Shown: positions 21,826 through 34,088 of the stretch, piece after piece
Layout: every line of letters begins with the position of its first letter
Position numbering within the stretch: position 1 is the stretch's first letter
Assembly (NCBI GenBank): GCA_034509735.1
Contig: JACGWO010000011.1
Span: forward strand, 12,185,866 to 12,249,865
DNA: 64,000 nt
DNA from: Sesamum alatum
Lineage: Eukaryota > Streptophyta > Magnoliopsida > Lamiales > Pedaliaceae
Direction of reading: 5' to 3'
Position numbers and translations under genes: made by a program
The notes under the pieces: generated by a model
Told to the model about the DNA's origin: nothing
The model's input: only the letters and a program-made list of their open reading frames with translations
Database searches by the model: none

Positions 21826-23540
21826 ATTTAAGTACATTTTTAGTCTGCAATTATATCAGTTTGGCATTTAGTTAAGTCCTGTAGCTTGTTGGATTGTAGT
21901 CCTTCACTATTTTTAATTTTGTGATTCTAGTACACAATAATTAGAAATTTTCAAAATTGGCCAGAAAGTGATATCATAATAATTCCAGTCAACTTTGAAA
22001 ATTATGGTCATTTTTGTCCGAAAATTACATTACGAAAGATGAAGGATCATTTTACAATCCTAACAAATTACAGAATTAAAATGCCAAATAATTACAAGGC
22101 TAAAAATGCAATTAATCCTTATTATCATCGTCATTATTTTGTGACAAATTAGCCCGTAAGCTTTTCAGCTTGCCTCCACATATCAATAATATATTAATTA
22201 TTTACTAGAAAAATAAATGTGAAATGGGTTAATGGAAAGTTAATGACTACATTAAATTTAGTTAATAATTGAACTGATAATCTCAACACGATCTCACGTT
22301 TTACTTAATTAAACGCAATGCCCATTAATTTTCAAGTCGCCAAGTTTGATTATGATATATATTTTTTGATAAAAAGTTTGATTATGATCTTAAAAACCCA
22401 CTTTTTAGCTTAATTAAACCCCCCACATCCATTTCTTAAGCATATTATGAAATAGTGCTCTAATAATAAAATGCCCTATGGTCTTTGCTTTTCTTCCAAT
22501 CCTGCATAATTAATTAAATCAAATGATGATTTCAGAATAATATTCCAATATATTTTATTTAATTATATGTATAATCATCTTCTACTACTTGATCTTATAA
22601 TATCATTGCCGATTTTTCTTTACTCGTTTCCAACTATGATTTCGATTCCCATTCAACCAAACCTATAAGATATAATTAATTAATTGTAATATATGTAAAT
22701 GCCATTATAATATGTATAAGATCATGGTTTAAAACCAAACTACTCAATACTCTATTGAAATTAATAAAAATTCGTTTGAATTTAAGTTATTAAATTTAGT
22801 AAACAAAATTTTTTATTCGATAAACTTTTGAGCTCGACTCGAACCTGGTTCGATTAATATAAAAATAATAAAATATACTTAAAAATATTAAATTACTCGA
22901 ACTCAATTCATGTTTCATCCAATTAAAGTTAGTTTGAACTCGATTAGATAAATAATCAAATCAAATTAAGATACAAATTTTCAAGTTCAATAGTAGTCGA
23001 ATTAAATGAGCTTGAACAATGATATATTCGACTCGACTCGAATCATTTACAGCCGGTATAAGATTGGCTTGAAGATGGTGTTTGTATTAAAAGGCAAGTT
23101 GTAGTAATTAAGCTTACAAAGATTGGTGGATGGCGTATTTATAATTGCAAATTAATTGCCCTTTTCAAACCCTAATACGACTCCACCATTAGTTGTTCCC
23201 CATTTAGGGTTAGTTTGGTTCAATGAGGAAAATGGATATATAATGCTATAAAAGTTCTTTAAATTATTTGATATGACATTTTGAACTGTCAAATTGTCTG
23301 AGATTATAATCTAAAAGGAAGTATATTTGTTATAGTTTTTCTTATCTCTATCTTTATTTAAGCTATAGTAAAATGCACGCGCATTGTGCGGATCTCAAGT
23401 GCTTTTATGAAATAATTAAATCAATGTATTAGAGTTAAATATGAAAATTTTAACAAATTCATAGGAATATTTTACTTCTTGTGATAAAAAAAAAGGAATA
23501 ATTTAAAAAATATTGAATATTAATAAAATCATTTAAATAA
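21825..23540. other. AT-rich noncoding region
   Basis: No gene seen. At 21840-22100, a stretch beginning TTAAGTACATTTTTAGTCTG and closing with CTAAAAATGCAATTAATCC looks like another MITE. At 22830-23045 two CTCGACTCGAA-type motifs bracket an AT-rich piece, probably an old repeat. GCACGCGCATTGTGCGGATC at 23373 resembles the 3' hairpin of plant Helitrons, but no CTRR end was clear. Confidence 0.4.
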
Positions 23541-23686
23541 TTTTTTTTTGGGGTAATGTAAATTTCATTAAAATAGAAGGGTTTGTACAAGAAGCAAAAT
23601 CGTCCACCCTAGGTCCAGGCAATTTTCCACAATCTATAAAGTACAAAACCTTGTAGCGACTCCTTTAACTCACTACTAACTATACG

Positions 23687-26600
23687 TCATCGAACTTGCT
23701 CAAGTAACGCTTTAACAGTAGCTTCTGTTGTTGAGCGCTCATTTAAAAAAATTCTTCGGTTCCGTTCCTGCCAAATGTGGTATACCAATGACGTAAGAGT
23801 GGCGCGGTATGCCGCATTGATAACATGGTTGCCTCTCCATCGCCGTTGAGCCTGTGTGACGCCTTCTGGCCAAGTTCCTCCCTGCCAAGAAAAATTAATC
23901 TCACGCCGGAGCTCCTCCACACACCTTGTTGAGAATGCGTACTCGAAGAAGAGGTGCGAGTGAGTTTCCAACACGGGTGAGTCACACAAGCAGCAGAATA
24001 ATTCTAGGTGGTTGAACTATGGTCGATCAAGCGTAGGAAGTTTTTCTCATATTGCAAGCCATAAGATAAAGTTATTGCGTGGGATTTAAAATAGCCTTGG
24101 AGAAGACTTATCCAACCCACTTTAGGCCTTGGGATTCGAATTAGAGGCAGTAGAGAAGCTGTAGTGATGATACCATTATGAGCAGTCCCTCTGATAGTGT
24201 CCTCCCCTCCATGGATGGCCGGTTTGACTATCCTAAATGTTTAGGCTGAATAGGACTCTGCTACTGGGCCACTGCCAACTTCCATTGACAAGTACTTCTG
24301 CAAGCAAACAATCCTCTCGTAGACCCAACCGCCGCGGTCCCAAAGGGACTTGGTGAATAAGGATGCCATTCGGATGCCAAGGGTCGAGCCATAATTTGAA
24401 GCAATGGCCATCATCAACCATATAGTGGAAGGCCGGCAAGAAATCAATCCGTAGCTTCATGAGGTGACGCCATGTCCAAGTTCCAACGTTTCCTCGCACA
24501 GTCCAAACCGTGGCATTACGAATACGATAAGTTAGGATCCATTGGACCCAAATCGAGTCCGTGTTGCGCTGAACAATACCCCATAAAAGCTTGCCAATTA
24601 GTGCCTTGTTAATAGAAGCAATGTTAGGAAGACCTAGGCCACCTTCACACTTTGGCAAGCAAACTTGATCCCATGCGATACGTGAGCTCCCGCGTTCGTT
24701 ATGTCCCGACCACAAGAAGGTTCTGAATCTTTGCTCAAGTAGATTAATGACCCCCTTCAGTAGCACGAAAATAGAAGCCCAATAAATATGAAATGATGCC
24801 AGCACCGATTTAATATGTTGTAGTTGTCTGGCGTAGGAGAATTGTTTTGTTGCCCACGAAGCAAGGCGCATGTCCACTTTGTCAATGAGTGGTTTACAGT
24901 CCGCAATAATGAGTCGAGACGAGTGAAGTGGGACGCCAAGATATTTAATCGGTAGTCTGCTAATGTTGAAACCCACTAGCTGCTGTAGAGTTTCTTCTAG
25001 AGGACTTGTCGCTTTAGAGAGGATAAGCACACTTTTAGCGGGGTTCGCACACAACCCCGATAATTCCGCGAATTTAGAGAATGCATCTATGAATATCTGA
25101 ACGGAACTGGTATCAGTGTGGCAGAAGAGCAGAAGAAGATCATCCGCAAAGCTTAGTATACTCAGGCCAATTTCCTTACATCTCCAATGAAACTGAAAGT
25201 TGGGGGTTTCGGCCACCCGTTTTCTGATGATCACATGAAGTAACTCCATTACTAAAACAAATAGGTAGGGAGAGAGAGGGTCACCTTGTCGTAGCCCCCT
25301 TGTAACTCGGAAGTAACCATGCGGCTTGCCACTAATAAGGATAGAATAAGAGGCCGTGGAGATGCATTGATTAATCCATGAAATGAACTTCACCAGAAAA
25401 CCAAACAAGCGCAGAGCCTCACCAAGGAAGTCCCATCATACAGTATCATATGCCTTTCAAATGTCAATTTTCATCATGTACCGAGGGGGGAAGCGTTTTT
25501 GGTTATAACCGTGTAGAAGCTCTTCTGTAAATAAAATATTGTCTCCAATTTTTCTCCCCGGCACAAACGCATTTTGGTTACGACTGATTCTCTTACATAG
25601 CAGCGGCTGTAGCTTGTTAACCAGCAATTTCATAATGATTTTATAGACGACATTACAACAAGCGATGGGTCTGAAGTCAACCGTTGTTCTCGGGTTCGCC
25701 ATTTTGGGAATCAAGTTGATAAATGTCGCATTGATTTGTTGTAACATGGCTCCATTTACAAATAATTGTTGGACAACACGTGTTATCTCGTCTCTAATCA
25801 CAGACCAGGCCTTTTTAAAACAACATGATGTGTACCCATCCGGCCCCGGCGCTTTGTCATCGTCAACAGAGAACAGCGCTGCACGGACTTCTCCCGGTGA
25901 GACCGCTGTTAACAGGCATTGACCCTCTTCGTCCGTGAGCCTACCCTTAAGGAAAGGCTCCAAGTGTTGCAGCTGAATAACTCTCGTGTTCGTTAGCCCT
26001 CCTAACAAACCCGTGAACCATCTTACAATCTCCTGTGACACCTGATCCGGTTCATTTAATGGAGTGCCATCCGATGTTTGCGAGCAATAAATCTGGCGCT
26101 GCGCGCGCTTGACGGCCACTTTTTGGAAGAAGATTTTTGTACATTGGTCCCCTTCCTTAAGCCATTTAATCTTTACTCTTTGCTGCAGCATCCAAGATTC
26201 AGCCGACACAGCTTTAGCGTATATAACCCGACAAAATTTTTCCACCTATTGCAGGAGCACCACTGTTGGGAAACTGACTATTAGTAACTGGATAGCCTCT
26301 AAGAATTTTGCAGCTTGTTAAACATTTAAAGATAGATCAGCTTTCTTCTTTCTAATAGATCGGAAAACATGTTTCAATGCTTTAAGTTTTCTAGTAACGG
26401 AGTACATAGTGGTTCCATAAACCTCATGCTGCCAAATGCGTTGTACCTCCTGAAGGAATGTCGGGTCTGCTGTCAAAAAATTATCGAATCGAAAGCAACC
26501 TCCCACTGTCTGTGAGTTCTGAACGGTTTGAAGGATAAGTGGGGAGTGATCCGAGGTACGGGGCGTCGTACATAAATAGGTGCTGAGCGGCCAACATCCC

Positions 26601-27231
26601 ATCCATGTCTCATTAGCCAGCATACAGTCTAGACGCTTCCAAATACGCCGAGGGCCAATACTGCTATTAGACCAAGAAAATGGCGCCTCCGTTGCCGGTA
26701 GAGTAACGAGTCCAGCAGTGGCTAAGCAAATAGAAAATTCCTCCATCTCTTCTGCATTGTTAGCCATCGCGCCTATTGTTTCGCTTTCATCAAGGACGCA
26801 ATTAAAGTCTCCCATGAGCAGCCAACTCTCCTCCTGAATATGCTGTGCCATGAGGAGAATTAGTCCCACAGGTCACGCCTCACAATCTGGTCGTTCGCTG
26901 CATAAATAAAGGAGATCATCGATTTCGTGTGTGTCATCCTTTTTCCAACTCTACAGTGGATTATTTGGGTCCTCACTTCTATGATCTGAACATCCACTTT
27001 AGTGTCATTCCATCCAATCCAAATTTTGTTTCCAGGTCCCTCTTCGTAGTCCGAGAACCACTTCCAGTGAAGGATTAGGGTGCTTTGAATCGATCCAACA
27101 TTATTCATACTAACACGGGTTTCAAGTAATCCAATAATTTCCAGCCGGAATTCTGAAACAAGCGCTCTCACTGCACTTTGATGGTCTCGTTTGTTGAGAC
27201 CTCAGACATTCCACGACGTGATACTAATCAT
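23687..27231 (-). pseudogene. LINE ORF2: AP endonuclease and reverse transcriptase
   Basis: The start is ATG at 27231 (MISITSWNV), the usual first strand of the APE-type endonuclease; a TGA replaces the next Arg. The endonuclease continues through LEIIGLLETR, a one-base shift near 26865, then ESWLLMGDFNCVLDESE and TSDHSPLIL. After two stops (about 26319 and 26246) comes WLKEGDQCTKIFF, then the RT: KAPGPDGYTSCCFKKAW, FINLIPKM, DFRPIACCNVVYKII, QNAFVPGRKIGDNI, two stops around KAYDTV, RQGDPLSPYLFVLVME and the catalytic SFADDLLLL. C-terminal parts include KYLGVPLHSSRL, the SWATKQFSYA region and a zf-RVT remnant (CDSPVLETHSHLFFEY). It nicks DNA and primes reverse transcription in active copies. 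Three stops are TGA, two at conserved Arg positions, as expected from CpG decay. Confidence 0.9.
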
Positions 27232-27424
27232 GAGTACTTGGGGAAGGGCTGCTAATAGGACCCTCAGTTGGTTCGTGCTCCAGGTTCTGTAAAGCCGAAA
27301 AGTGGTTATAGACGACAATTTGCTTTCCCTTATCAGTCGGTGAATGGTTCCGCTGCACCTGGATCACCTTTTCTCTTCACACCTCTGATTTGGGGACATA
27401 GATTCTCAAGGGTGCTGCTGGTCT

Positions 27425-28337
27425 CTAAGCTTTCGGAGCTTTAGGGCAATTCTTCTCTCCATGACCCAGTCCGTCGCAAGTCGGGCATTTGGGCGGCTGC
27501 CATTCATATTCGATGGGAATGTGGGATACAGACTGAGAGCCATCATCATTCGGCTGCATCAAAACAATATGTTTTGGGCGTGGGTTCGAAACATCCACTA
27601 AGACACAGACCCTGGCATAGTCTATTCGAGCGCATCGTCGAGTGATGGCAAACGTATAAAGAGGTCTCCCCACCCCGTTGGTTATCACGCTAAGACCGTC
27701 CGAGGTCCAGTATTCCATCGGCAAATTTTGAATCTTGATCCACTTGGGTAATAGCGTATGAGCGTGTTTTTCTAGCTTCATACCAGACCTCCATTTTTGG
27801 AGAAATAGCGGTTGTCCTTGAAAGAGCCAAGGGCCGCCCTCGATGACGTCTTCCATTGCCACTTCCATCTTAAAGGTAAAGAAATAGAATTTGTTCGTAG
27901 AGGCCACAAAATCTTGTATTGCCGGCCACTGAGATCTAACATAAGCCTCCAGGTGGTAAAAATAGGGACGACGACCAAGAAAATAACCAACTACTATCGA
28001 CTGCCACCGCTTCGAATCTTGCTGAACTATGCCATAGTGCGGGATTCAGAGAGTTGTGAACCAGATAGCGTCCCTATCGACGTAGACATGGTACCAGATC
28101 CGCTATCGCCATAACGTGCATGCAACGTGCTTTAAGGCGCTCCAACCTTTGTAAAGATTAGTCGTCTCCGGCAACCCTATGAGCCAAGGAAGCAAAGGCA
28201 GAGAATTTAAACAATCCGCGGACTGCTTCCTCCTCCTCCTTAGAAGCATTAGGGGCCTCCTCCATTCCACCGCCACTACTGCCGCCGCTAGGGTTGCTCG
28301 GAGGGGTGCTCGAAGATGGGAAAGAATTTTCCATATT
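27425..28337 (-). pseudogene. LINE ORF1: DUF4283 RNA-binding protein with CCHC knuckle
   Basis: Translation probably begins at ATG 28337 (MENSFPSSS, a Ser/Pro/Gly-rich start). Frame breaks between 28130 and 27910 separate it from the clean stretch 27425-27907, which reads FFTFKMEVAMEDVIEGGPWL, LPKWIKIQNLPMEYW and YARVCVLVDV, and closes with the knuckle CPTCDGLGHGEKNC. This is the DUF4283/zf-CCHC_4 arrangement of plant L1 ORF1, which binds element RNA. It ends 194 bp before the ORF2 ATG. Confidence 0.85.
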
Positions 28338-28385
28338 GAAGATGGGAGGGTTGCTAACTTGATTTTAGTGTAGAATACCTTCTTT

Positions 28386-29515
28386 TGCAAGGTGCGACAT
28401 GGGTGAATTAGATGAGGATAGGTTAGATATTGAAGTATTATATTTTTATTTAATTATATCATGAATGGATTTAGTTGCTAAAGAGTGTTACATTAAAATA
28501 AAAAAATCGTAAGACCCTTTTTCATTTTAATCTATTTCTCTAGCTTCGAAATTGAAATATCACTTATTCTTGCGAGCTTCTAGCATTTCCACAATTTAAA
28601 ATAGATTTGACATAAGGTTCAAACTATATTTTGAACAAGTTACAGAATTAAATTTAGATACAATTTGGAAAAGCGAATTTATTTTTATATTTTTAATATG
28701 CTATTCTGATTAATTTATTTCACTTCTACATGAAACTCAAATGACTAAAACCCCAGGAAATATTTAAGCTTTATAAACAATAAACACTGAAAATAAAATT
28801 ATTTATTGATGGCAAAAAATATTCCATAATGATTTTTTTTATAATGTTTTGTCGGCAATGATTGATAAAGAAAAAAATATGTCAAAATTTTTAAATTATA
28901 TATATATGTTTTCTGAACCATCATTACTAATTATTAGTAATATATTATATTGGTTATATGGCTATAATATACTTTCAAATTAAATTTCAAAATAATAAAA
29001 ATATATTTTAAATAATTAATATCTATGCCATAGTAAAAGAAAAATTAAAAGAATTACGTTTAATATGTATATATTATTAAATTTAGGCAAAAACTTTATC
29101 CGTAAATTATACTATTAAATAAAAGATTCTAATTAGAAAAGACATATATAGACCAATTAAATTTCACCGTCATCTCCGCCGTCGACCATGCACGATCTCA
29201 CCGTTCTGAAGGTCTAAGCGCACAAACTTACAGGTTCTGAAGCGAAGACTTCACAAAACCCTCAGTCACTTTTTCTGTGTGAACATTAGGGTTAGGGTTT
29301 AACTTAACCAAGCAGACGAAGATGTCCGCTATCTTTGCCGAAGGCTCAACTGATCGGGCTCAATATATTTCGACAATGACCTAAATCAACATCCGCCTCA
29401 CCTGCATTAAAGCCCTAGGAGGCGCTAGAATATCATCCGCGGGCTAGGGTTTGCATGTGTATCCACTCAAGTCATATAACAATTTTCAGTCGTAGGCCAG
29501 GTATCAAATACCTAC
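28386..29515. other. AT-rich region with possible exon-like piece near 29322
   Basis: 28400-29150 shows nothing. At 29322 on the plus strand an ATG opens MSAIFAEGSTDRAQYIST, followed by a stop and then further readable codons (KALGGARISSAG) to about 29488. The upstream AAACCCTAACCCTAA-type sequence (reverse orientation) is telomere-box-like and common in plant promoters and 5' leaders. I do not recognise the protein; it may be a gene fragment. Confidence 0.25.
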
Positions 29516-29818
29516 CTGTTGCCTTTTGCCTTTTGCCTAGTATCACTAAATCTAGCAACCCATCTTGTCGTTAACGCAACAAGGGCTTGCAGTGATTCAT
29601 CATCCCCATAATCCAATACCTTTTCGGCTAATTATGCAAATTCATGAAAGTTAAAGGTCTGATTTATTCGCTGCCACTATTCTAGGTCTAGTCCCCTCAC
29701 ACTTTTCCACTTCTCTAGCCTTCTCCTCCGTTTGGCCAGAGCCGCCGCCGCTAGAGTTCATAAGGTTAGGGTTTTCTTGAGAGTTGGAGAGAGATGGGAC
29801 AGCGTTGAGAGAGTCCAT
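29516..29818 (-). pseudogene. Unidentified gene fragment: one exon with intact splice donor
   Basis: On the minus strand the ATG at 29818 opens MDSLNAVPSLSNSQENPN, then a Ser/Gly and charged linker and RPRIVAANKSD. After a shift the reading continues FHEFA, stop, LAEKVLDYGDDESLQALVAL and TTRWVARFSDTRQK. It ends at AACAG/GTAGGT, a consensus 5' splice site (29516/29515). The helical, charged second half looks like a real host-type protein rather than a transposon domain, but I cannot name it. It has one frameshift and one stop and no recognised next exon. It may be a captured or duplicated piece of a host gene. Confidence 0.4.
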
Positions 29819-29946
29819 TTTTCAAGCATTTTTTTTTTGGCATATATACTTCATATTTTGAAACAATATTTTACAATCACTCATCGATGTGACACCTGTG
29901 TGATAAAAGATCCACATCGCTTTTCATCTCAACCAAAAAAATAATG

Positions 29947-30711
29947 GGTTAAAAGCAATTTATTCCTTGTGGTATTGCAATGGAGCAATTTATCCCACTA
30001 TGAAAAAAACTAACAATTCAACCCCCCCCCCCCCATATTTCTCAAAATAAAGCAAAAGACCCTGACATGCTACTTTTTTACTTTTTAATTCTAAAATGTT
30101 ACATATACCCTTATTTAAAAATTGTTGGATTTGATGTGAATCTAAGGCCTAGATTTCACTAGCGGATCAATGGTTTAGATTTTCTGTAATTCGAATCAAC
30201 AATATAGATTCAAAATTACATATTTATGTAAAAATGTATAGATATAATATAAATATATAATAATATTATATAAAATATATATCTATATATTTATAAAGAG
30301 AGAATGGCAGGACGGTGATGGGGGGTTGAAGGAAGAGGACAGTGACGACACTGGAGGGAAAGGGAGGGACAACAACGGGGTTCTAAAGGGGGAGGGGTGG
30401 CGTTGAGTGAAAAGTGGGGAGGGGCGACAGGGGAAAAGGGGCAAAAGCTGCAACTGGAGAAGGGTTAGGGGGATTGGATGAGGCCATAGAGACACCAACT
30501 GATGAAGGCGAGATGGGGCAAGGGAATGGGACGAGTGTACGGGAGCAGCGATGATTGAAGGGGTGGGGGAGGTGGACTGGTGGTGCCCTGGGGTGGGGGG
30601 AAGGGGAGTGGGCGGCGACAAAGGGACCGGTAGGGAGGGAGAGGTAGCTGAAGGTGGGGGGAAGGGGAGGGGACGACAGCGAAGGACTGGCAAGGGAAAG
30701 GGAAGTGGTTG
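29947..30711. mobile_element. Possible non-autonomous element with GC-rich core
   Basis: It starts with TTAAAAGCAATTTATTCC, has a C14 run at about 30021-30034 and an AT-rich middle, and then a purine/G-rich stretch 30300-30710 that translates to Pro/Ser-rich frames on the minus strand in two phases. The right edge meets a CACTA-type end. Similarity in build to 17041-17728 (inverse order) suggests a family; ends and duplication are not established. Confidence 0.35.
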
Positions 30712-32830
30712 TACTACAAAAAAAAAGTGGAATTTTTAGAGTGAATTTTACAACCTCTCCAATAACCGTTCCTAATAGAACGGTCATTGGAACAATTGAG
30801 GAACGTAATCACGCCACTGACTTCACATTCATCTTATATTCAATGCTTTATTGTTGGCACGGCACATCCATTACTACAATCGTTCCAATCATTTTGTTAT
30901 AAGTTGTGTTCCTACGACCGTGTCAAAAGTGGAATGATAAAATATTGTATCACAGTTTGAAATGATCTTTTAACAATTGTACCGGCACGCCAATAGTAAA
31001 ACGTGGACGGTACCTTTAAGAAATTTCCAAATAGGAACCGTTTCATACAATATCGATCGTTCCTAACACCGTAAAACTTTAGTTAATAATAGGTGTGAAA
31101 TTTGAATTTGGAGTGTTCCAAGTACTATTCCAACGTGAGTTATAATTCACCATGGCTTTAATAGATAGAAATTGTTGTATTACAAGAACCGTTCCAAATA
31201 CTAATTTTGGAATAGTTATGAATGTAAAAAATATGATTAGGAACGGTTTTCATTTAATATCGACCGTTCCTAACACCGTAACACTTTAGTTAATAATAGG
31301 TGTGAAATTTGAATTTGTAGCGTTGCAACTACCGTTCCAACATGAGTTACAATTTATCACGACTTTAATAGATAGAAATTGTTGTATTATCAGAACCGTT
31401 CCAACTACTAATTTTGGAATAGTTATGGATGTAAAAAATATGATTAGGAACAATTATCAAATATGAACGGTTTTTAGCGACAGTTCCTAACACCGTAATA
31501 CTTTTGTTAATAACAGGTGTGAAATTTGACTTTGGAGTGTTTCAAGTACCATTCCAACGTGAGTTACAATTTGTCACGGTTTTAATAGATAGAAATTGTT
31601 GTATTACAATAACCATTCCAAATTCTAATTTGGAACAGTTATGAATGTAAACAACATGATTACAAATACCATTCCAACCTGGATCGTATTTCTAAGAAAT
31701 TTGGAAATAGTAACGGTTTGGAGCGGTTTTTTGAATATAACCGTTCCAAACCCCGTTCACAGTAAATTAGATATTGCACATCCTGAAAGAAAAAGTGGAA
31801 AATTCAAACATTGAAACGACTATTTTCGAACTGCCTGCTCCAAAACTAGTTCCAAAATAATTTAGTATGGCGCCTTCTGAAAAATAGGTGGAAAATATAA
31901 AATTTAGAACAGTTAATCAATTTGACCATTCCAAAGTGCAGTGCGACAAATTTAAATTTCCTGTGAAAATTTGTAATTCAGGAAGAATTTCATTTTTAAG
32001 TAACCGTTCCTAAAATTTATTCATCAACCATTGCAATGTTTAAACGATTCGAAATCGTTCCAAATGTTATGCATAGCCATTCCAAAATGTGTATAAAATA
32101 TGTCTAGTGTACGTTCCGATTACAATATCTCAACATCCGTAAGACGAATTAATACCAAACTTAAACACGTATAAGATTTTGTCTATTTGAATATATCTTA
32201 TGGTCTAATTTAAAATCACATGGCCTGATTGAAGGTTACACCGTTTTGAATTTCGCTCATTACGGACCAGACACGATGACTCGATATTCATGTACCAAAA
32301 TAGTCCAAAACTTCATTTAATGTATTCTTTTATTTATTTAATTATATCTAGCGGTTTGATCAAAATTTCGACTATTTGATTAGGCGATGCAGTACAACTA
32401 TATAAGGTGTTAGTTACATCTGTATAATACTAACAAATTTGAATACAAATATACTTGATATTGTGAATATGTATCAATCTCATGAAAAATATTTTAAATT
32501 TTCAATTGTCTTAATCCACACATTTGATAGTTTTCTTCGCTCATTAACGTGTTCGGTATGGATTTTTCTTAATTTTTATTTATTTTTAATAAAATGAATA
32601 ATTATTGGGAACGTATTTAGGAACGGTGGGTTGACAATTAAGAATGGGATTTGCATATGAATCTTTATACAACGTCGTTAATATACGACTGTTAACAATT
32701 AGGAACGAGGTTAGGAATAATTTTGTTTACTAAAACTATTCCTATGGCCGTTCCAAACTTAGTAAAACATTTATTCTGCAATTTTCTATATATAGTTTTA
32801 TGTCATTTTAGAAAAATTAGGAAGATTTAG
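30712..32830. mobile_element. CACTA element relic related to 5141-12178
   Basis: It begins TACTACAAAAAAAAAGTGG, one base from a CACTA end, and is filled with CCGTTCC/GGAACGG motifs. About 32116-32700 matches about 7480-8080 of the larger element in order (ATCTCAACATCCGTAAG, TTAGGCGATGCAGTA, TGCTAGTTACATCTGT-like, CCAATCTCATG). It stops before any tnpA sequence and no right end or duplication was found. It has no coding capacity. Confidence 0.7.
31034..31660. repeat. Tandem repeat, three copies of about 210 bp
   Basis: Each unit contains CGTTCCTAACACCGTAA, GTTAATAATAGGTGTGAAAT, ATAGATAGAAATTGTTGTAT and TTTGGAATAGTTATG-like sequence, starting near 31034, 31240 and 31450. It lies inside the CACTA relic and multiplies the subterminal motif. 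Confidence 0.75.
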
Positions 32831-33044
32831 AAACGTAAATTGTTTATATGCTTGATGAATGATATGATGATGGCTTGTTTAATAATACTAACATGAACCA
32901 CGTGGATGTACGAAAATTTATAAATTCAATAATATTTTCATAAATTTGAAATTCCATAATGGTATATATGTCATATTTTAATGACCGTTTTACTATATAT
33001 ACTAGTGCAAAATTATTTATAAAAAATTCAATATTAACTTCATG

Positions 33045-33495
33045 GATTAAATGCATTTTTGGTCTCGTAACTTAGGTCATTTGTCATTTTCGTCCTTTAA
33101 CTTTTTAGGATATAATTTTGGTAGTACATCTTTTTAATTCTCATGATTGTAGTTCTTTTTTAGCCGGAGCTCACCCTTCTCGCCGAAAAAATGCATGTGG
33201 TTCTCATGTGACATTTTAAAATTGGGGTTTTGTTCCTACTGACCCATTTTTATAAGTATTTAAGTCCTTTAACTCTTTAAGATAGCATTTTGGTCCTGTA
33301 TCTTTTTAATTTTCGCGATTTTAGTCCTTTTTTCGCCGGAGTTCACCCTTCTTGCCTGTAGAAGTGAACTTTGGCGAATAAAAGAATTGAAATCACAAAA
33401 ATTAAAAAGATGTAGGACCAAAATGAAATCATAGAAAGTTAAAGAACAAAAATGCCGCACAACATAAGTTACAGGATAAAAAATAAATTTAATCA
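33045..33495. mobile_element. MITE with long inverted ends, about 450 bp
   Basis: The left end GATTAAATGCATTTTTGGTC and the right end ATAAATTTAATC (reverse GATTAAATTTAT) continue inward as inverted copies: GTAACTTAGG..CGTCCTTTAAC against GTTAAAGAACAAAAATGCC..AAGTTAC. A second internal copy of the TCCTTTAACTCTTTAAGATA block lies near 33265. Noncoding. Confidence 0.65.
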
Positions 33496-33753
33496 TTAAA
33501 TTCTTTACTCAGCTTATTTACGAAATTTTTTGAACATAACAATAGAATATTATTATATTTGCACACATTGAGAAAAATTATTTTATTAGTTTTAAATACG
33601 GCATACATTTTCTTATTCAATTAATATATTTTTAGTAAAATCTAAATATTAGTATTAAAATATATTATGTAAAAGATTTTATCCTATTACCTCGTGATAT
33701 GAATTCTCCTAAAAAAATACGATATACCATAAATGATCATCTAATAATGTTTC

Positions 33754-33923
33754 GGGAGAATTACACCTTTGGTCCCTCCAAATTAGACCAAAAACACTTT
33801 TGGTCCCCCTTCATTCGCGAGTTACACTTTTGGTCCCAATTAGATACATTTTTGAACAGTTTTGGTCCTGCCGTCAATCTGTCCATTAAGAGTTAACGGC
33901 AGCCGCACGTGATGCGCATGTGA
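33754..33923 (+). repeat. Left terminal inverted repeat of the MULE
   Basis: GGGAGAATTACAC end, GGTCCC motif repeats and an inner CTGCCGT...AACGGCAG stem. By analogy with MuDR it probably acts as transposase binding site and as promoter of the GRF gene, whose first ATG lies 166 bp inside. Confidence 0.9.
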
Positions 33924-34088
33924 TGGTCATTTTGGGGGAAATTGGACTGATTTTAGCGCCAAAATTGCTTGCTCTAGCATATATAACCCATTTTGGCAGC
34001 AAATGTCTCAAAAAAATTACAACCCATCAATATTCTCCTTTGCATTTCATTGACCGAAAATTTCTTGGTCAAAATCCAAATTCTAGCC

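Larger units (their letters stand above)
23541..28385 (-). mobile_element. L1-type LINE, nearly full length, inactive
   Basis: On the minus strand the order is ORF1 (DUF4283 plus CCHC knuckle), ORF2 (endonuclease, reverse transcriptase, zf-RVT tail) and a 3' end with an A9 tract (T9 at 23541-23549 on the plus strand). The 5' edge is placed just beyond the ORF1 start and is approximate. No confident target duplication was found. Stops and a frameshift in ORF2 and stops in ORF1 make it inactive. Confidence 0.88.

Noticed and set aside
30283..30787. Two overlapping Pro/Ser-rich frames on the minus strand
   Set aside because: Two phases of the same G-rich low-complexity sequence, with no domain and no conserved start context.
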